This document shows, piece after piece, positions 1 through 10,906 of a DNA stretch of 64,000 nt. Both the position numbers and the translations under genes were made by a program. The DNA comes from Lecanicillium sp. G3. Its lineage: Eukaryota; Ascomycota; Sordariomycetes; Hypocreales; Cordycipitaceae. The stretch is from contig JAZHPD010000028.1 in assembly GCA_037575805.1 (NCBI GenBank), positions 124,001 to 188,000 on the forward strand. Reading direction: 5' to 3'. The notes beneath the pieces were generated by a model that worked only from the letters and a program-made list of their open reading frames with translations, ran no database searches and was not told the DNA's origin. Numbering within the stretch: the first letter of the stretch is position 1; every line of letters begins with the position of its first letter.

Positions 1-650
1 ATGTCGCCGAGGCGTCCGCCTCTTCGAGCTCGACTACGACCTCGTCCGCCGCCGCTGAGTCGTCAACTGGCGACTTCGACGGCCTGGAAGACGATGACGC
101 CACATCCACCGAGCCCGTTGAGGAGGTGAAGCCTGCGGAGGCTACCCCGCCCCTGTACAAACGCGAGGATCTCACCGAAGTTGAGAAGCTCAACAAGGAG
201 ATCTCTGAGTGGCTGAAAGAGCAGGAGGCCAAGCAGAACAAGCTTGGTGCCACCGACGACCCGGTGCTTTTGAGCAGCGACATCATTGCCAAGCAGGACA
301 AGCTTAGCAAGGTGAGCATGGAGGTTGCCATGAAGGGCATTCGCTCGTTCAACAGCAACACCAAGAAGCCCAAGAGCAAGAAATCGACCAAGGGCAAGAA
401 GGGCAAGAAGGGTGACACCGCCAACGCCCACGGCGACTTTGGCGACATCACCCAGGAGGACCTAGACAGAATGCTGGACGAGATTCGCCAGCGCCAGGCC
501 GAAGAGGAGAAGAAGAAGGCGGCCGGTGAGACCAAGGTCGACGAGGACTCCAAGGAGGAGACCAAGGAGACCAAGGAGACGGAGACCCAGGAGACCCAGG
601 AGGCCAAGGAGACCAAGGAGACCAAGGAGGACAGCCATGATGAGCTGTAG
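1..650 (+). CDS. LHS1/GRP170-type ER Hsp70 chaperone, C-terminal part (5' end outside window)
   Basis: Only the last 215 or so residues are present; the reading frame is open from base 3. The order seen is a Ser/Thr/Ala-rich acidic linker (residues ~1-45 of the fragment), a helical segment with KLNKEISEWLKEQEAK and DDPVLLSSDIIAKQ, a Lys/Gly-rich patch, a second acidic helix, repeated KET units, and the terminal tetrapeptide HDEL. HDEL is the fungal ER-retrieval signal, so the protein resides in the ER lumen. The helical block with an aromatic 'EWL' and 'DPVL' resembles the C-terminal lid of GRP170/LHS1 Hsp70-like nucleotide exchange factors, which assist Kar2/BiP in import and folding. The ATPase domain lies upstream and cannot be checked. 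Identity as LHS1 is therefore inferred from the tail; ER location is well supported. Confidence 0.75.
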   Translation, partial: VAEASASSSSTTTSSAAAESSTGDFDGLEDDDATSTEPVEEVKPAEATPPLYKREDLTEVEKLNKEISEWLKEQEAKQNKLGATDDPVLLSSDIIAKQDKLSKVSMEVAMKGIRSFNSNTKKPKSKKSTKGKKGKKGDTANAHGDFGDITQEDLDRMLDEIRQRQAEEEKKKAAGETKVDEDSKEETKETKETETQETQEAKETKETKEDSHDEL

Positions 651-1591
651 ACGGCTTAAAACGATGATGAAAGGGACGTAATCGGCACTGTATATATGTA
701 ACAATTGGGAGTGGATTCTATAGAGTTAGAAGGCGCGCATTAGTGTTGGCTTAAAAATGATGATTTACATGCCTTGCTTTGCCACGATCGCACTTTTCCT
801 CCGGTGATGGCCGTCGCGACTTTCCGTGGCACGCCGGGTATCTGCATGAGCCGACTAGCCCAGACCTGGACCTGTGCCACAGCGTGTGCACGGGGATCCC
901 CCGTTTAATTAGACTGACGGTATCATGTCGTGTTCACTTGAGTCTTTCTGTCGCTGTGCGGCGTCGAGCAGAGGAAAGAGGAGAGTGGGCGACTAATACG
1001 AGACGCCGCCAGCGCGGGCTGGCAGACAAGACTGGCCATCTCGGAGTGCCGAGGCTGCAGAAGTCCAGATTGGAGGGCCGTATATTGAACGTGTGATGCT
1101 GCAGCAGCCATTATTTACGAGTTCACGGCGGACGGGCACTACCAATTCATGAATAGCTACTGAATGAAGACTTCCCATTGTCGTTTGTATTCTCTGGCTG
1201 CCAGCTGGCGGTTGGTCAGCAGGCAGCTGCCAGGTGACACCCGTTTATGCCTACCCGTTTTTATGTTTTCCTCGCTGGAGAAGAGCCTGCATCGCCTCAA
1301 TAGCGTGCTTCCGCCGCCAAGCCTCTTTTATTGAGGAACTTCTGCCGCGTCTGTTGTTTGTTGTCGTTTCGCCGCCTTTCATTGTTCGGGATCGCCTCGT
1401 TTCCTCACCACACATAGTCCCGTCGGTCTGTCCATTCGCTAATCGCCTTTTTCCCACAAAGGGGAAAGTTATTTTACTCCCATCTCTCAATCGCTCGTTT
1501 ACTCTCGTTTTTACTCTTTCGTTAACGCTTGACCCGGGCTCCAAAGACCGTATCAACTTTACCCCAACTTCATCATTGGCCCGCCTCTGCA
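651..1591. other. Intergenic: LHS1 3' region and protease promoter
   Basis: No convincing gene. The first part is presumably the 3' UTR of the chaperone gene. The last 300 bases are pyrimidine-rich (many TCTC and TTTC runs) and end just before the protease start, as is common in fungal promoters and 5' leaders. Open frames in this stretch lack coding character. Confidence 0.6.
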
Positions 1592-3003
1592 ATGTTGTGG
1601 CACGGCGCGCTCTGCTTTGTCGCGGCTCTTGCTTCGGCTTCTGTGCTGCCCATTCTGGGTCGCCAGGAAGACCAAGCTGCGTCGCCGAACAGCTTCTTGC
1701 TCGATGTTGCGCGCCGCGAGACGGGCAAGCGAGACTTTGCTCGCGAATGGGCCGCAGCTCGGGCAAAATGGGGTGGCAGCACTCCAGCTTCTACTTCTTC
1801 TGCATTCTCTCTGGCTGAGGATGGTGAGTAATGGCGTGAGTCTTGGAAGAATTGGACTGACTGAGTTGCAGACGGACTGATTAATGTGCACCCCATGGGA
1901 AATGATGACCTCTACCTGGCCGATGTTCAGATTGGCAACCCGCCGCAGACTGTCAAGATGGCACTGGATACCGGCTCATCCGACGTGTAAGTCTTACTTT
2001 TCTCGAATATGTGCCTTCCCCTGCTGACTTGAACAGCTGGGTGCAGTCGACTGATACCAGATACCGCATCAACCGCAACGGACCATGGGCACCGCAGTAC
2101 CATCCCAAGGACTCTCGCACGTCCAGCCTCCTCAACGAATCGCGCTGGGACGTTCAATACTGTAAGTAATGTCCCAAAAAAAACCATCACTAATGGCTCG
2201 TTCTGACTTTTTCAGTGGACGGAACTGCGGCGTATGGCATAGTATACCAGGACACGATCCGCTTCGGTGGCATTGAAGTCGAAAACGCGACCGTACAGTC
2301 GGCCCAGACCATGGCCTCGCGCTTCGAAACGGACATCGAAATGAGCGGTATTATGGGCCTCGCCAAACGCCTCCGCAACAACGTCGAACCGCCGGTCCCG
2401 ACCTTTATGGACATGCTGACGCCCCTGCTCGACTCGCCCGTGTTCACCGTCGACCTCAAGAAGAATGCCACCGGCCAGTTCGAATTTGGCCGCATCGACA
2501 TGGCCAAGGCCTCGGACAACATTACCTGGCTCGACTCCGTCGGCCGCAGCCCCCACTGGGACGTCAACTTTGACCTCACCTCGTGGACCATCCCCGATCA
2601 GACGTGGTGGTACTACCGCTTCTCGGCCACCATTGACACCGGCACCACGCTCATGTTCCTGCCCAGCGCCCTCGCCAGCCGTTACTGGTACAGCGTTCCC
2701 GGCATGCGTCCCGGTGCGGAGCTCAACGGCGCCTACACCTTTCCCTGCGCCAACGCCAACGACCTCCCGGACCTCCTGTTCAAGCTGCCCGGTACGGAGC
2801 ACGTGCTGACGATTCCGGGGCGGTACCTCAACTACGGCCCCGCGGACCTGCAGGGCGAGTACTGCTGGGGCGGGATGCAGAGCGCCGAGGGCATGGAGGT
2901 TGTGGTGCTTGGGGATGTCATGCTCAAGGCTCTGTTTGTCGCGTTTGACTTGGACAAGCAGAAGGTAGGGTTTGCCAACAAGGTGTTGACAGACGAGCAT
3001 TAA
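1592..3003 (+). CDS. Secreted pepsin-type aspartic endopeptidase (family A1)
   Basis: Four exons (1592-1823, 1872-1986, 2037-2161, 2216-3003) join into 419 residues. The start is the ATG opening MLWHGALCFVAALASAS, a signal peptide; a propeptide of about 60 residues follows. Both catalytic motifs are visible: DTGSS at residues 110-114 and DTGTT at 298-302. The C-terminal lobe has the usual Cys pair (FPCAN ... GEYCWGG) and the closing VVLGDVMLKALFVAFDL strand typical of pepsins. Length and domain order match fungal secreted acid proteases such as endothiapepsin and penicillopepsin. These cleave proteins at acidic pH outside the cell. The flap reads QYLDGTAAYG: the catalytic Tyr is kept but the usual following Gly is Leu. 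No GPI-anchor tail is seen, so it is probably freely secreted. Exact substrate unknown. Confidence 0.92.
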
Positions 3004-4243
3004 GTTTATTGCTCCTGTTTTTTTTTTTTTTTTTTTTTTTGCTTTTTAGTGTTTTTATCATTTTCCAAGTGTCATATTTTTGCTGTGTAATGAGAGGGTG
3101 GTGGTGGTATGCGACATGCATATAGATAATGACACATTTTGTAAGCACCGTCCGTACCTGACCTTGCGTGACTGATTTCGACACTGGCAAATCACAGCGA
3201 ATGAACAACATAGAACGTAGGTGTAGGTAAATGCTTGGTATCCTGGAAAAGAAATCATGCCATGTACAATGATGAAAAAGAGTAGAAAAAAAGAGAAAAA
3301 AAAGACGCCGCGCCCAAAACCCCTTTCCTTTCCGTTTGCCCTCACATTTCGACCTTGAATTGCCTTGTCGTTCGTGGTACAAAAAGAGGGTTCCAATATC
3401 TCTTCTTCTTCCTCTTCTTCTTCTCCTTCTTCCTCTTCTTCTTCTTCTTCAATGCCCAACTTGTAACCCTTGCAAGAAAGAAAAACGAAAAAAAAAAAAA
3501 AAAAAAAAAAAAAGTAATTAGTACAAGACGACGGTTCCAAAAGATAATCCTTCTTTGTAAAGAAAGAAGAGAAAAGAAAAAGTGGAAAAGCCACCAGACT
3601 GGCGTAGTGATATGCAGACCAGGGATGAATTCGCAAGTTGGTCTAATATTGTATAACAAAAAGCAGAGAAAATGCAGTCAATCCTTTCTCCCTTCATAAA
3701 GTGATTTTGCTTGTAAAAAGCCCGGGCTCACAAGCTGCGGTATGATCTTGTAATGGTATTTGGTATTGGTATCGAGTAGATTGTGATTTGCTGGTCCTGG
3801 CCGTGTTATATCCTCGCAAAGCGCAAGCGATATAGAATAATAAAAAAAAAGGACAAAAAAAGAAGAGGGCGACCGGTTGACGAAGAAAGGGGTCGACGGC
3901 TAGTATTAAATAAAACGAGTAGTTGTGTTATACTGGCCACATGAAAAAGGAAAAGAAGCGTAGGCCGTATAAATGCAGAATGTGGTGAGAAGAAAGGGGC
4001 GCTTGTTTGGAACAGCCAGCTACTCCCATGAAAGGGAAAGATCATGGGATAGATAGTCCGCAAGTTGGAAAAAAAGTGTAGAAATGACCATGAGGGCTCA
4101 TCTGCACGTTTGTTGTTTGGCTGGAGTGGTCGTCTTGTAGAGAGCAATGGGCCCTTTTTCATCGTATACGTCTTGTCTATCGGCAAGACATCCTTTACTC
4201 GCGGTCGCCGTCTATCGAAGCCAAAAGAGTTAGCCGGCTTGCT
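3004..4243. other. Intergenic, rich in homopolymers
   Basis: Convergent 3' regions of the aspartic protease (+) and the 4.2-5.5 kb gene (-). It holds a 23-base T run (3018-3040), a TTC/CTT pyrimidine tract (about 3400-3450) and a 26-base A run (3488-3513). No gene is supported; the short frames here are built from these low-complexity tracts. Confidence 0.6.
3400..3513. repeat. TTC/CTT tract followed by a 26-base A run
   Basis: A microsatellite-like pyrimidine tract of TTC and CTC triplets runs to about 3450. An uninterrupted poly-A of 26 bases follows at 3488-3513. Non-coding. Confidence 0.8.
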
Positions 4244-5518
4244 TCATTGATAGTCGGCATTGGTGACAATGTGGTATTCACCTTCACTGCCGCCCGGGGT
4301 TGGGGGCATGTTACCAGCGCTGGGGGCATGCTGGGGCGCTCTGGCGGTGCCGGGACGAGAGCGTCCCTTGTCGTCCTTGGTCGGGGGTGGAGGGGGAGCG
4401 TGGGTGGGAGCCTGGTGGACGCCGGACGAGGTGTTGACGCCGAGGTCTGGACGGGCGCCGGCGCGCTGCGACTTCTTCAGGCGGTCCTCCATCTCGCGGA
4501 GGCGGGCCTCGAGGGAGGCGAGCTCCATTGTGTTGCGGTTGAGCTTGGCTCGTCTGGCGGAGGGGGGGGGGGGCGGTTAGCTGTGTACTCTCGAGATGGA
4601 AGCTCCGGGGCAGGGAAGCTTCGTGGATGCACGGGTTTGAGGACGAACCGAGAGTCAACCTGCTGGTCAAGGTCGGAGACGGAGTTGTCGATGCGGAAAA
4701 TGTCCATCAGCTCATCGGAAAAGGAACGAGCGACGGTTCTGTCCTCGGAATTGATGGTTAGCCGGCGCTGCTGTCTCTGAGCATCCTGAGGCTGGAGATG
4801 CTGCTGCTGCTGCTGCTGCTGCTGAGGCGGCTGCTGGTGGTATTGCTGCTGTTGCTGGTTCATGCTGGGCGGTTTGATGTGCAGTGACGCGATCGGGACG
4901 GGCAGCGGGTGAGATGGAAGCTAGAACGAATGGGAGATGGGCGGTCGGATTGAACTGATGGAAGTGAGATGAGAGAAAGGGGAGGGGAGGGGAAGAAAAG
5001 AGGAGAGGAAAGAAAAGAAACGGGATATAATAAACAGAACAACTGGGAGAGCAACGACCTGTCCTTCTCCACATGGCGTGGGCGGTAGGATAGGGATGAT
5101 GTTTCGGGGGGGAGGCTCTGGGTTGTGGCAGGTAGATTTGTAGCGGTACTGGGGTTTTGGGTGGGAAAGAGGTATTCGTGTTAGGTAGCAGGTACTCGTA
5201 TTTCTTTTTTGGACAAGGAATGCGTGCTGCTGCTACCCAATAATCCTTTCTTATTTGTCTTTCTTGCTGCAAAGGCTCAGGAACCACGGACGGGAGGTGC
5301 ATGTAGTAAAAAGACGGGGGAAGTGGCTCTAGAAAAGTTGCAGCAGAGAGCACACACAGCGCAGCGCAGCGGAAAGTCAAAAACGTTAATTGACAAAACG
5401 GAAAAAAAGAAAAGGCAACTCACGACAGAGGTCGACGGCCGTTGGGCTGCCACTCGCGGTCGAGCTCCTCGTCGGTATAGGTACGTTCGGTGGCGGGAGA
5501 GTCCATTGTCTGGGACAT
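4244..5518 (-). CDS. Unidentified polyQ / coiled-coil protein
   Basis: Three exons fit together in frame on the minus strand: 5518-5424, 4864-4649 and 4553-4244, giving 206 residues. The start is the ATG of MSQTMDSPATERTYTDEELD. Introns are 559 bases (donor GTGAGT) and 95 bases (donor GTTCGT, acceptor CCAG). Exon 2 opens with a Gln-rich stretch encoded by CAG repeats (two runs of Q). Next comes SFSDELMDIFRIDNSVSDLD, then a predicted coiled coil (MELASLEARLREMEDRLKK), a Pro-rich linker and a C-terminus ending NADYQ. I do not recognise the family and assign no function. The join is supported by reading-frame continuity across both junctions and by the heptad-like helix spanning the second junction. 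The 559-base first intron is long for this genome. Confidence 0.65.
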
Positions 5519-8097
5519 TGTAGTTGGTGTGAAATATGCGTAGTAGATTGTGGTATCTTTTTATTCCTTTCGTGGGGGGTTTTCGATTTGACTCTTTTTG
5601 TCGTAGAGGTAGGGCTAGAGTCAGAATACAGCAAGTTGTATGCCCTGGTTTAGCTGGTATTCAATGTTTTCTTGTCTTTTGCTTCTGCTTCGTCCGTCTC
5701 GGAAGGGGGGGGTGAAGGAGTGAGGTTATGACGTCGGGGGTGTCGGGTCCGGGTTTATGTGGAGAATCAAATTAGAGGAGGGAAAGGAAAAGGGGTCGTC
5801 GAAAACGAGAACGACGTTGCTTTTCCGTTCGGCAAAAGGTTGTTATAACTATGTTTCTCTTTTTCGTTGTCAAGACAGAAGGTACAAGGTGATAGGAAAA
5901 AGAGAAATGTAAAACTTGAAAAATAAAAAAGAGGAGAGAAATTTCGGTAGGAAAAAAAAGTCCAGAAGGGAAAAAAGAGGCTGATGGGGGCGACCCTCCT
6001 CTTTTCGGTGATGGTCATATAGAGAGGGAGGGGCGTTCAATCTTAATATCGGAGGAGATTAAAGCCAAATTTCCAGCGACCGGCGTTTTTTGCCTAGCAG
6101 AGCAAATGCAGTGGTTTCCGCGCCGATTTGGCCCTTTTTCCAGGGCGAGCAGCGGCCGAGGCTGGGCGGGAGACCCTGCATTCGGGGCTGCGGTGTGGGG
6201 GAAAGAAAAAGGGCGAAGCACCTGAGCAGCGGCCTGTCACGGCTCCCGCTCTTGTGATTTACTTGGTACTGACTGCCTCTCTCTCTCTCTGCCCTTTTCT
6301 GTGTGCATCATCTCGGCCGTCTGATTCGAGTAGCAACACCAAGTGTCAGTCAAGTGTCGGAAATGTCACTTGAAACGCCCTCTGGCAGTCATCCACCCCC
6401 CGTCTGAAAAAGCTGAGCAGTGACGCTCGCCGCAATCACCAGGACTGATGCCGTGGGCCTCTGTCATGGGAACTCGTGAATGTGTACTCCGTAGCTACCT
6501 GACTTCAGCCAGTACGTGAGTGTGTGCCTTCTTTCCCCCCCCCAGCGGCACCGGCACGACTAGCGGCCACACGGCGTCTATGCCGCTCGCGATATTGCAT
6601 TGTCTTGGAACCCCCCCAACAAGGGCATCTTCTGACCACCCATGTCCCATTATCCTCGGCTGTGAGTGCATTGTCGTACATGTGTCTTTTCGTTTTCTCT
6701 TTTTTCTTTCGTTGCCTGTCATCTTTCTCGCCGGTAGAGTTTCCAACGCGGAGGCCTGAAAAAAACACCACTTAAACGATAACGCAGTTTCTACGCGTAC
6801 CGCTCTTTTTAACACGGGCCGCATCTTATTTTATTTTGTTTTCTTGGTTTTGCATTTTTTACGCAACAAAAGAAATAACTTCAACGGTTTCCACCCCCCT
6901 CTCACCCCCCAAGAAGGCGTTCAAATTGGACGAAAATCCTCATCCTGGAATGGCCCCTTGCTAGGTCTTCACGCTCGTGGCTGGCTAATTTCATCCGGCC
7001 CTACCTAGCAATCTATTTAGTTCATTAACAGTTTGCTTTCTCATCTCTTGCTACTCCGTACTACTGGTAATAAATGGCCCTGCTGCAATTACCCCGAATG
7101 CGCCGCAACATCACATCTCGATATCCATCACGCACGGATTCCGCCGGTGATGCGCATCAAGTCCCCGCTCCCCCTTCCTCTCTCACATGAACCTTTTTTT
7201 TCTCCGTACATGTTTCCGTTTTGTCATCATTTCCAAATATAACTCTTTTTCAAATAAGCAAAGAGGCAAGACGAACGCACACCTTTCTCGTCAGAGTCCC
7301 ATTTTCGTCTGATCTGATGGTCGGCAAGCGCAATCTCCAAGCGCAGGGCGACGACGCACGTCTCGGGCGCTTTTTGCACAAAGTCAATGCCCGCCCTGAC
7401 TAATATAAAACGACGTTGCACATCACATACAATTACATGACACAGAGTGCAAAACTGCATCAAAGTCCACCGGCATTGAACTTTTTTCTTTTCTTTGCTG
7501 GCCGTGGGCAATGCTGGAATGTACGTACTGTGTGCAATTTAAACGTGTCCCAGTAAAAAAGAAATCTACCGGCATCTTGTGGCTTGCATGCATACATACC
7601 CCTGCCTCTTGCAGCAGCCATGTTGTGCTTTTTGCTGCGACAGTGGTCCTTTGTTGAACGAAGAAGCAGAGGGCTCGAAATGATGCAGAGTCGCTCGCCT
7701 TGTCCCGGACTCATGACTCCTTTTTTTTTCCGTCGCCCAGCACTGCAAGACCAAAGCCGTGGCAAAGTATGTGAGTTGTGACATTCAGTTAAGCACGCAC
7801 TAAGAAGAACCGCTGTACGCTATGCGAAACGCATTGGCTCCCAGGTAGCGACGTGCCGGTTATTTGCAATAAATGGGAAGCTCTGTTTTAATACAGTGGC
7901 CTGGAAATGTGTGCCAACATTCAATTATAATTCACAACTTATGTCTGGCTGCCATGGCTGGCCGCGCGTGGCCTCTGAGAGTTGCTCATAACTACGGAGT
8001 ACTTGAACTCCGACTTCATTACTTGGCCGATATTTTTTTTGAGTCTTTCTGCAGAATCATAGACTAGAATAAGTCACAACCTCAACAACTATCCCAC
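5519..8097. other. Intergenic, no gene seen
   Basis: About 2.6 kb with no protein or RNA gene I can support. It contains the upstream region of the 4.2-5.5 kb minus-strand gene (CT/GA-rich near 5700-6010), C runs near 6535-6543, and three copies of the 9-mer TACTCCGTA/TACGGAGTA (6485, 7052, 7993). Frames present are short and show no conserved motif. Confidence 0.5.
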
Positions 8098-8197
8098 GGC
8101 AGAGTGCCCGAGTGGTTAAGGGGAAGCACTCGAAGATCTTCATCATCTTAGATATGCTTTACGTTCGCGTGCGCAGGTTCGAATCCTGTCTCTGTCG
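8098..8197 (+). tRNA. tRNA-Ser(CGA) with a 19-base intron
   Basis: The sequence folds into a serine tRNA. Acceptor stem GGCAGAG (8098-8104) pairs with CTCTGTC (8190-8196), with one G-U pair. The D stem CCC/GGG follows, and the anticodon stem AAGCA (8124-8128) pairs with TGCTT (8155-8159). The loop contains CTCGAA with anticodon CGA at 8131-8133. A long variable arm (TACG-TTCG-CGTG) is diagnostic of type II tRNAs. The T loop is TTCGAAT inside the B box GGTTCGAATCC (8176-8186); the A box lies around 8104-8115. An intron at the canonical place after position 37 spans 8135-8153. The discriminator is G8197; the next three genomic bases happen to be CCA. The tRNA would read UCG codons. Intron-bearing tRNA-Ser(CGA) is known in yeasts and other fungi. 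Confidence 0.93.
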
Positions 8198-8905
8198 CCA
8201 TTTCTTTTTTTTTTTGCCACATTTTTTTTTTTTTTATTTTTTACTTTTAGCAACATGAATATAAATCTCCTGCGACTTTGGAATTGAGTCATTTTGCTTT
8301 TTTTTGCTCGCCGGTTATATTCGAAATTGGCAAAATAACCTTGGGCTCTTTGGACGCAATGCTTTTATTTATTTTCACATCATGTTCACATTAGTTATTA
8401 GTTATTGTAATACCCTACTAAATTCAACATCGTATTAACTATACCAACTCCACACGAATACGTATTGGAGAACTTCTTTGCCATATAGTAAGTAGTCGCT
8501 TTTTTTTTTTTTTTTTTTTGGAAGAAAACGATAAATGATGTTGCTATATTGTGACAAGTCTACCCAATCCTGTTCTATCCAACTAGGGCCTTTTTTTTAT
8601 AATATGAAATGGAGAATTAAGAGGAATAAAAAGAGTACATGAAATATACAAGGTCTGAATGGTAGATAATTAGAGCAAGCCCGCTGCGCCATGGAATATC
8701 AAAGTAAATCCAACCCCAGAGAAATACAAGAGAAGAAAAGAGAAGCAAAAAAATAATCCAAAACACATCCAACTCCTGCTCATGCTCATGACTGCCGTCA
8801 TTTCAATAGAGGCTATTTTTTTTTTAGTCCAATTTTCCGATTTTCCAGTTTTCCGTATCCGCGCTTTATCCAACGAAAGCGTGCGTGGCCTACTGCCCCT
8901 CGTCC
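8198..8905. other. Intergenic, AT-rich
   Basis: AT-rich spacer between the tRNA and the 3' end of the GT31 gene. It has several T runs, including one at about 8502-8519. The part next to 8905 is presumably the 3' UTR of the minus-strand glycosyltransferase. Nothing else seen. Confidence 0.55.
8205..8215 (+). terminator. RNA polymerase III terminator of tRNA-Ser
   Basis: An 11-base T run begins 8 bases after the tRNA 3' end, preceded by TTTC. Runs of four or more T on the coding strand stop Pol III. Confidence 0.85.
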
Positions 8906-10492
8906 TCAGGGGTACTTGAGCTCGGGGAACTTGACGGCGCCGCAGTTGTCGTGCTGGCGCGCAAAGTCGTTGATGCGCTCGACCAGCCAGCCGGAGCGCT
9001 GGTTCTTGTAGGGGTCCTTGTCGACCGCGGCGGGCTTGCCGAAGCGGACAGCCTTGGCCGTGGAGCAGATGCCGTTGCCGAAGCGGAACTGCAGGCACGG
9101 GTCGAGGCTCTCGCAGGCGGCCTTGCAGTGGTCGTAGCTGAGGTGGGCCGTCTTCTCGGCCTCGTTGTAGTCGCCCTGCTTGCGGCGGCCGCGCTCCGTG
9201 TCGTCAAACTGGCGGCTTGTCTCGTCAAAGTAGTAGTCGTCGTCGGAGAGGTTGTCCCAGTTGTCGTTGGTCTCGCGGAGCTTGGGCTTGATGAGGTTGT
9301 AGAAGACGTCCTTGATGAGGACGGGCGACTTGAACTTGCGCTTGCGCTCAAACTGGTCGAGCTCGTCGATTTCCTCCGAGGAGGCGTGGTGCATAGTGAT
9401 GATGGGTTCGCACCAGTGGCCGTTGTAGAACGGCATGGTGTTGGGTTTTTCGCCATTGATGGTCGGGAACTGCGGATGTCAGCTTTGTTGCTTTTTTTTT
9501 TTCTCGTTCTTGTCGTCTCATTTCGTTCTTCTATTTCGTCTTTTTTTTTTCTTTGTTTGTATTGTTTCACTTACCATGTTTTGAACATCGAGCTGGGCCT
9601 CTTCTTTAATGGCATAGGCAAAGAGATAGTCACCGCAGCAGGTCTGGGTGGCCTTGACGTCGTACTTGTTGGCGACCTTGCCCTTGCCGTCAAACATCTT
9701 CTTCATGGCCGCATTCGAAACAGCATAGCCACTTCCGCCGTGTCCGAAGGGGAAACCAGCGAGGAGGGCGACGCTGCCGAAGTAGACGGGCTTGGAGGGG
9801 TCGAGGCGCTTGAACCAGGTGACGAGGGTGGGCCAGGAGACGTAGGTGTCGGCGTCAATGTAAAAGTACCAGTCGTAATTCGAGTGGTTGGCCCAGTTGT
9901 CCTCGGCAATGTGAATGTTCTTGTACTTGTCGAGGGACCAGCCCTTGCTGGCGGTGTCGTAGCCCTTGTTGCAGTGCTCCTGGTCGATGGGGCACTTGGC
10001 CTGGTGGTGGTAGATTTCAAAGTCGTCGTGGGCCTTGACGTCGGGCAGGACGTCGGTGAGGGAGTCAAAGATCTTTTGGCCGGCGAGGGTCTGCTCCATG
10101 TCGCTCCAGATCTCGTAGTTGGGGACGCACTTCATGTTGGTCATGAGCTGGGTGGGGATGCGGTTGTAGGACTCGGAGGCGCCCGTTTTCATGACGACGA
10201 AGATGTTGGCCATGTCGGGGAAGCCGGCGCATGCGGGATCGGCGACGGGTTTGGAGGCGTGCGGCGTGTGGGAGAGATTGATGTCGTTGTCGCCGTCGTC
10301 GCCAACGTTGACGTTGGCACCCGGGATGTGCTGGCTCTTGCCGCCGCCAATCAGGCTGTCTGTGCAAAAGGGCCCGGGGCAGACGCCGCCATTGAGTCGC
10401 CGCGAGGTAAGGAGGAGGGTGCAGGCGAAGACGGTAAAGGCGGCGAGAATGATGAGATTGCGCCTGGACAACATTCTCGAGTTTGCTAGCAT
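8906..10492 (-). CDS. GT31-type (C1GALT-like) glycosyltransferase with C-terminal PAN/apple-like segment
   Basis: Two exons (10492-9575 and 9469-8906; donor GTAAGT) give 493 residues. I start at the ATG of MLANSRMLSRRN because a single membrane anchor follows at once (residues 13-29), giving the type II topology of Golgi transferases. The lumenal part has NIFVVMKTGAS, then the metal/nucleotide-sugar motif YFYIDADTYV with DAD at residues 213-215, then FGHGGSGYAVS and a paired Cys in TCCGDYLFAYA. These are hallmarks of fungal GT31 proteins related to core-1 beta-1,3-galactosyltransferase. Near the C-terminus a Cys-rich stretch (HCKAACESLDPCLQF) looks like a PAN/apple module, found in many fungal members. 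The donor and acceptor sugars cannot be read from sequence. The pseudo-open frame on the opposite strand is a GC-composition artefact. Confidence 0.87.
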
Positions 10493-10861
10493 GTCGGTCC
10501 AGGAAACAAAAAAAAATAAAGGGTCAAGGAAAGGAAAATACGGTAAATCCGCCGTCGACTCGCAATTCGGGAGCGGATAAAAGGCGTGGGAGGAAAAGGA
10601 AGAGAGAGGGAAGAAAAAACGGCGTGCGCGGCCAGGGAACAATAGGCCCGGGTTGCCCAAAGGAGCGAGAGTGACGACCAGGCCAAATCGATCAGCTATT
10701 TTTGGCGGGTACTTGGATCGTGGGTGAGAGCCTGGGACTGGTGGGAATGCAAGAGAGTGAAAACGGAGTAAAAAGACGAAGAGAATAGAGTCAGGAAGGG
10801 GGAGAAAATATCAGGAAATGGCTGAATCTGGAGCTGGCATTTGGGTTTTTGTTGCAACACG

Positions 10862-10906
10862 CGTGTGTGTGTGTGTGCGTGTGTGTGTGTGCGTGTGCGT
10901 GTGTGC
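10862..10906. repeat. GT/GCGT dinucleotide microsatellite
   Basis: About 45 bases of alternating GT with occasional GC interruptions, upstream of the GT31 gene. Confidence 0.9.

Noticed and set aside
1234..1818. 194-codon frame overlapping the protease start
   Set aside because: Out of phase with the clear signal peptide and catalytic exons.
8885..10489. A 534-codon open frame on the plus strand opposite the GT31 gene
   Set aside because: Mirror of the GC-rich GT31 coding strand; hydrophobic Val/Leu-rich output with no motif, and the minus-strand gene has intron, membrane anchor and DAD motif.
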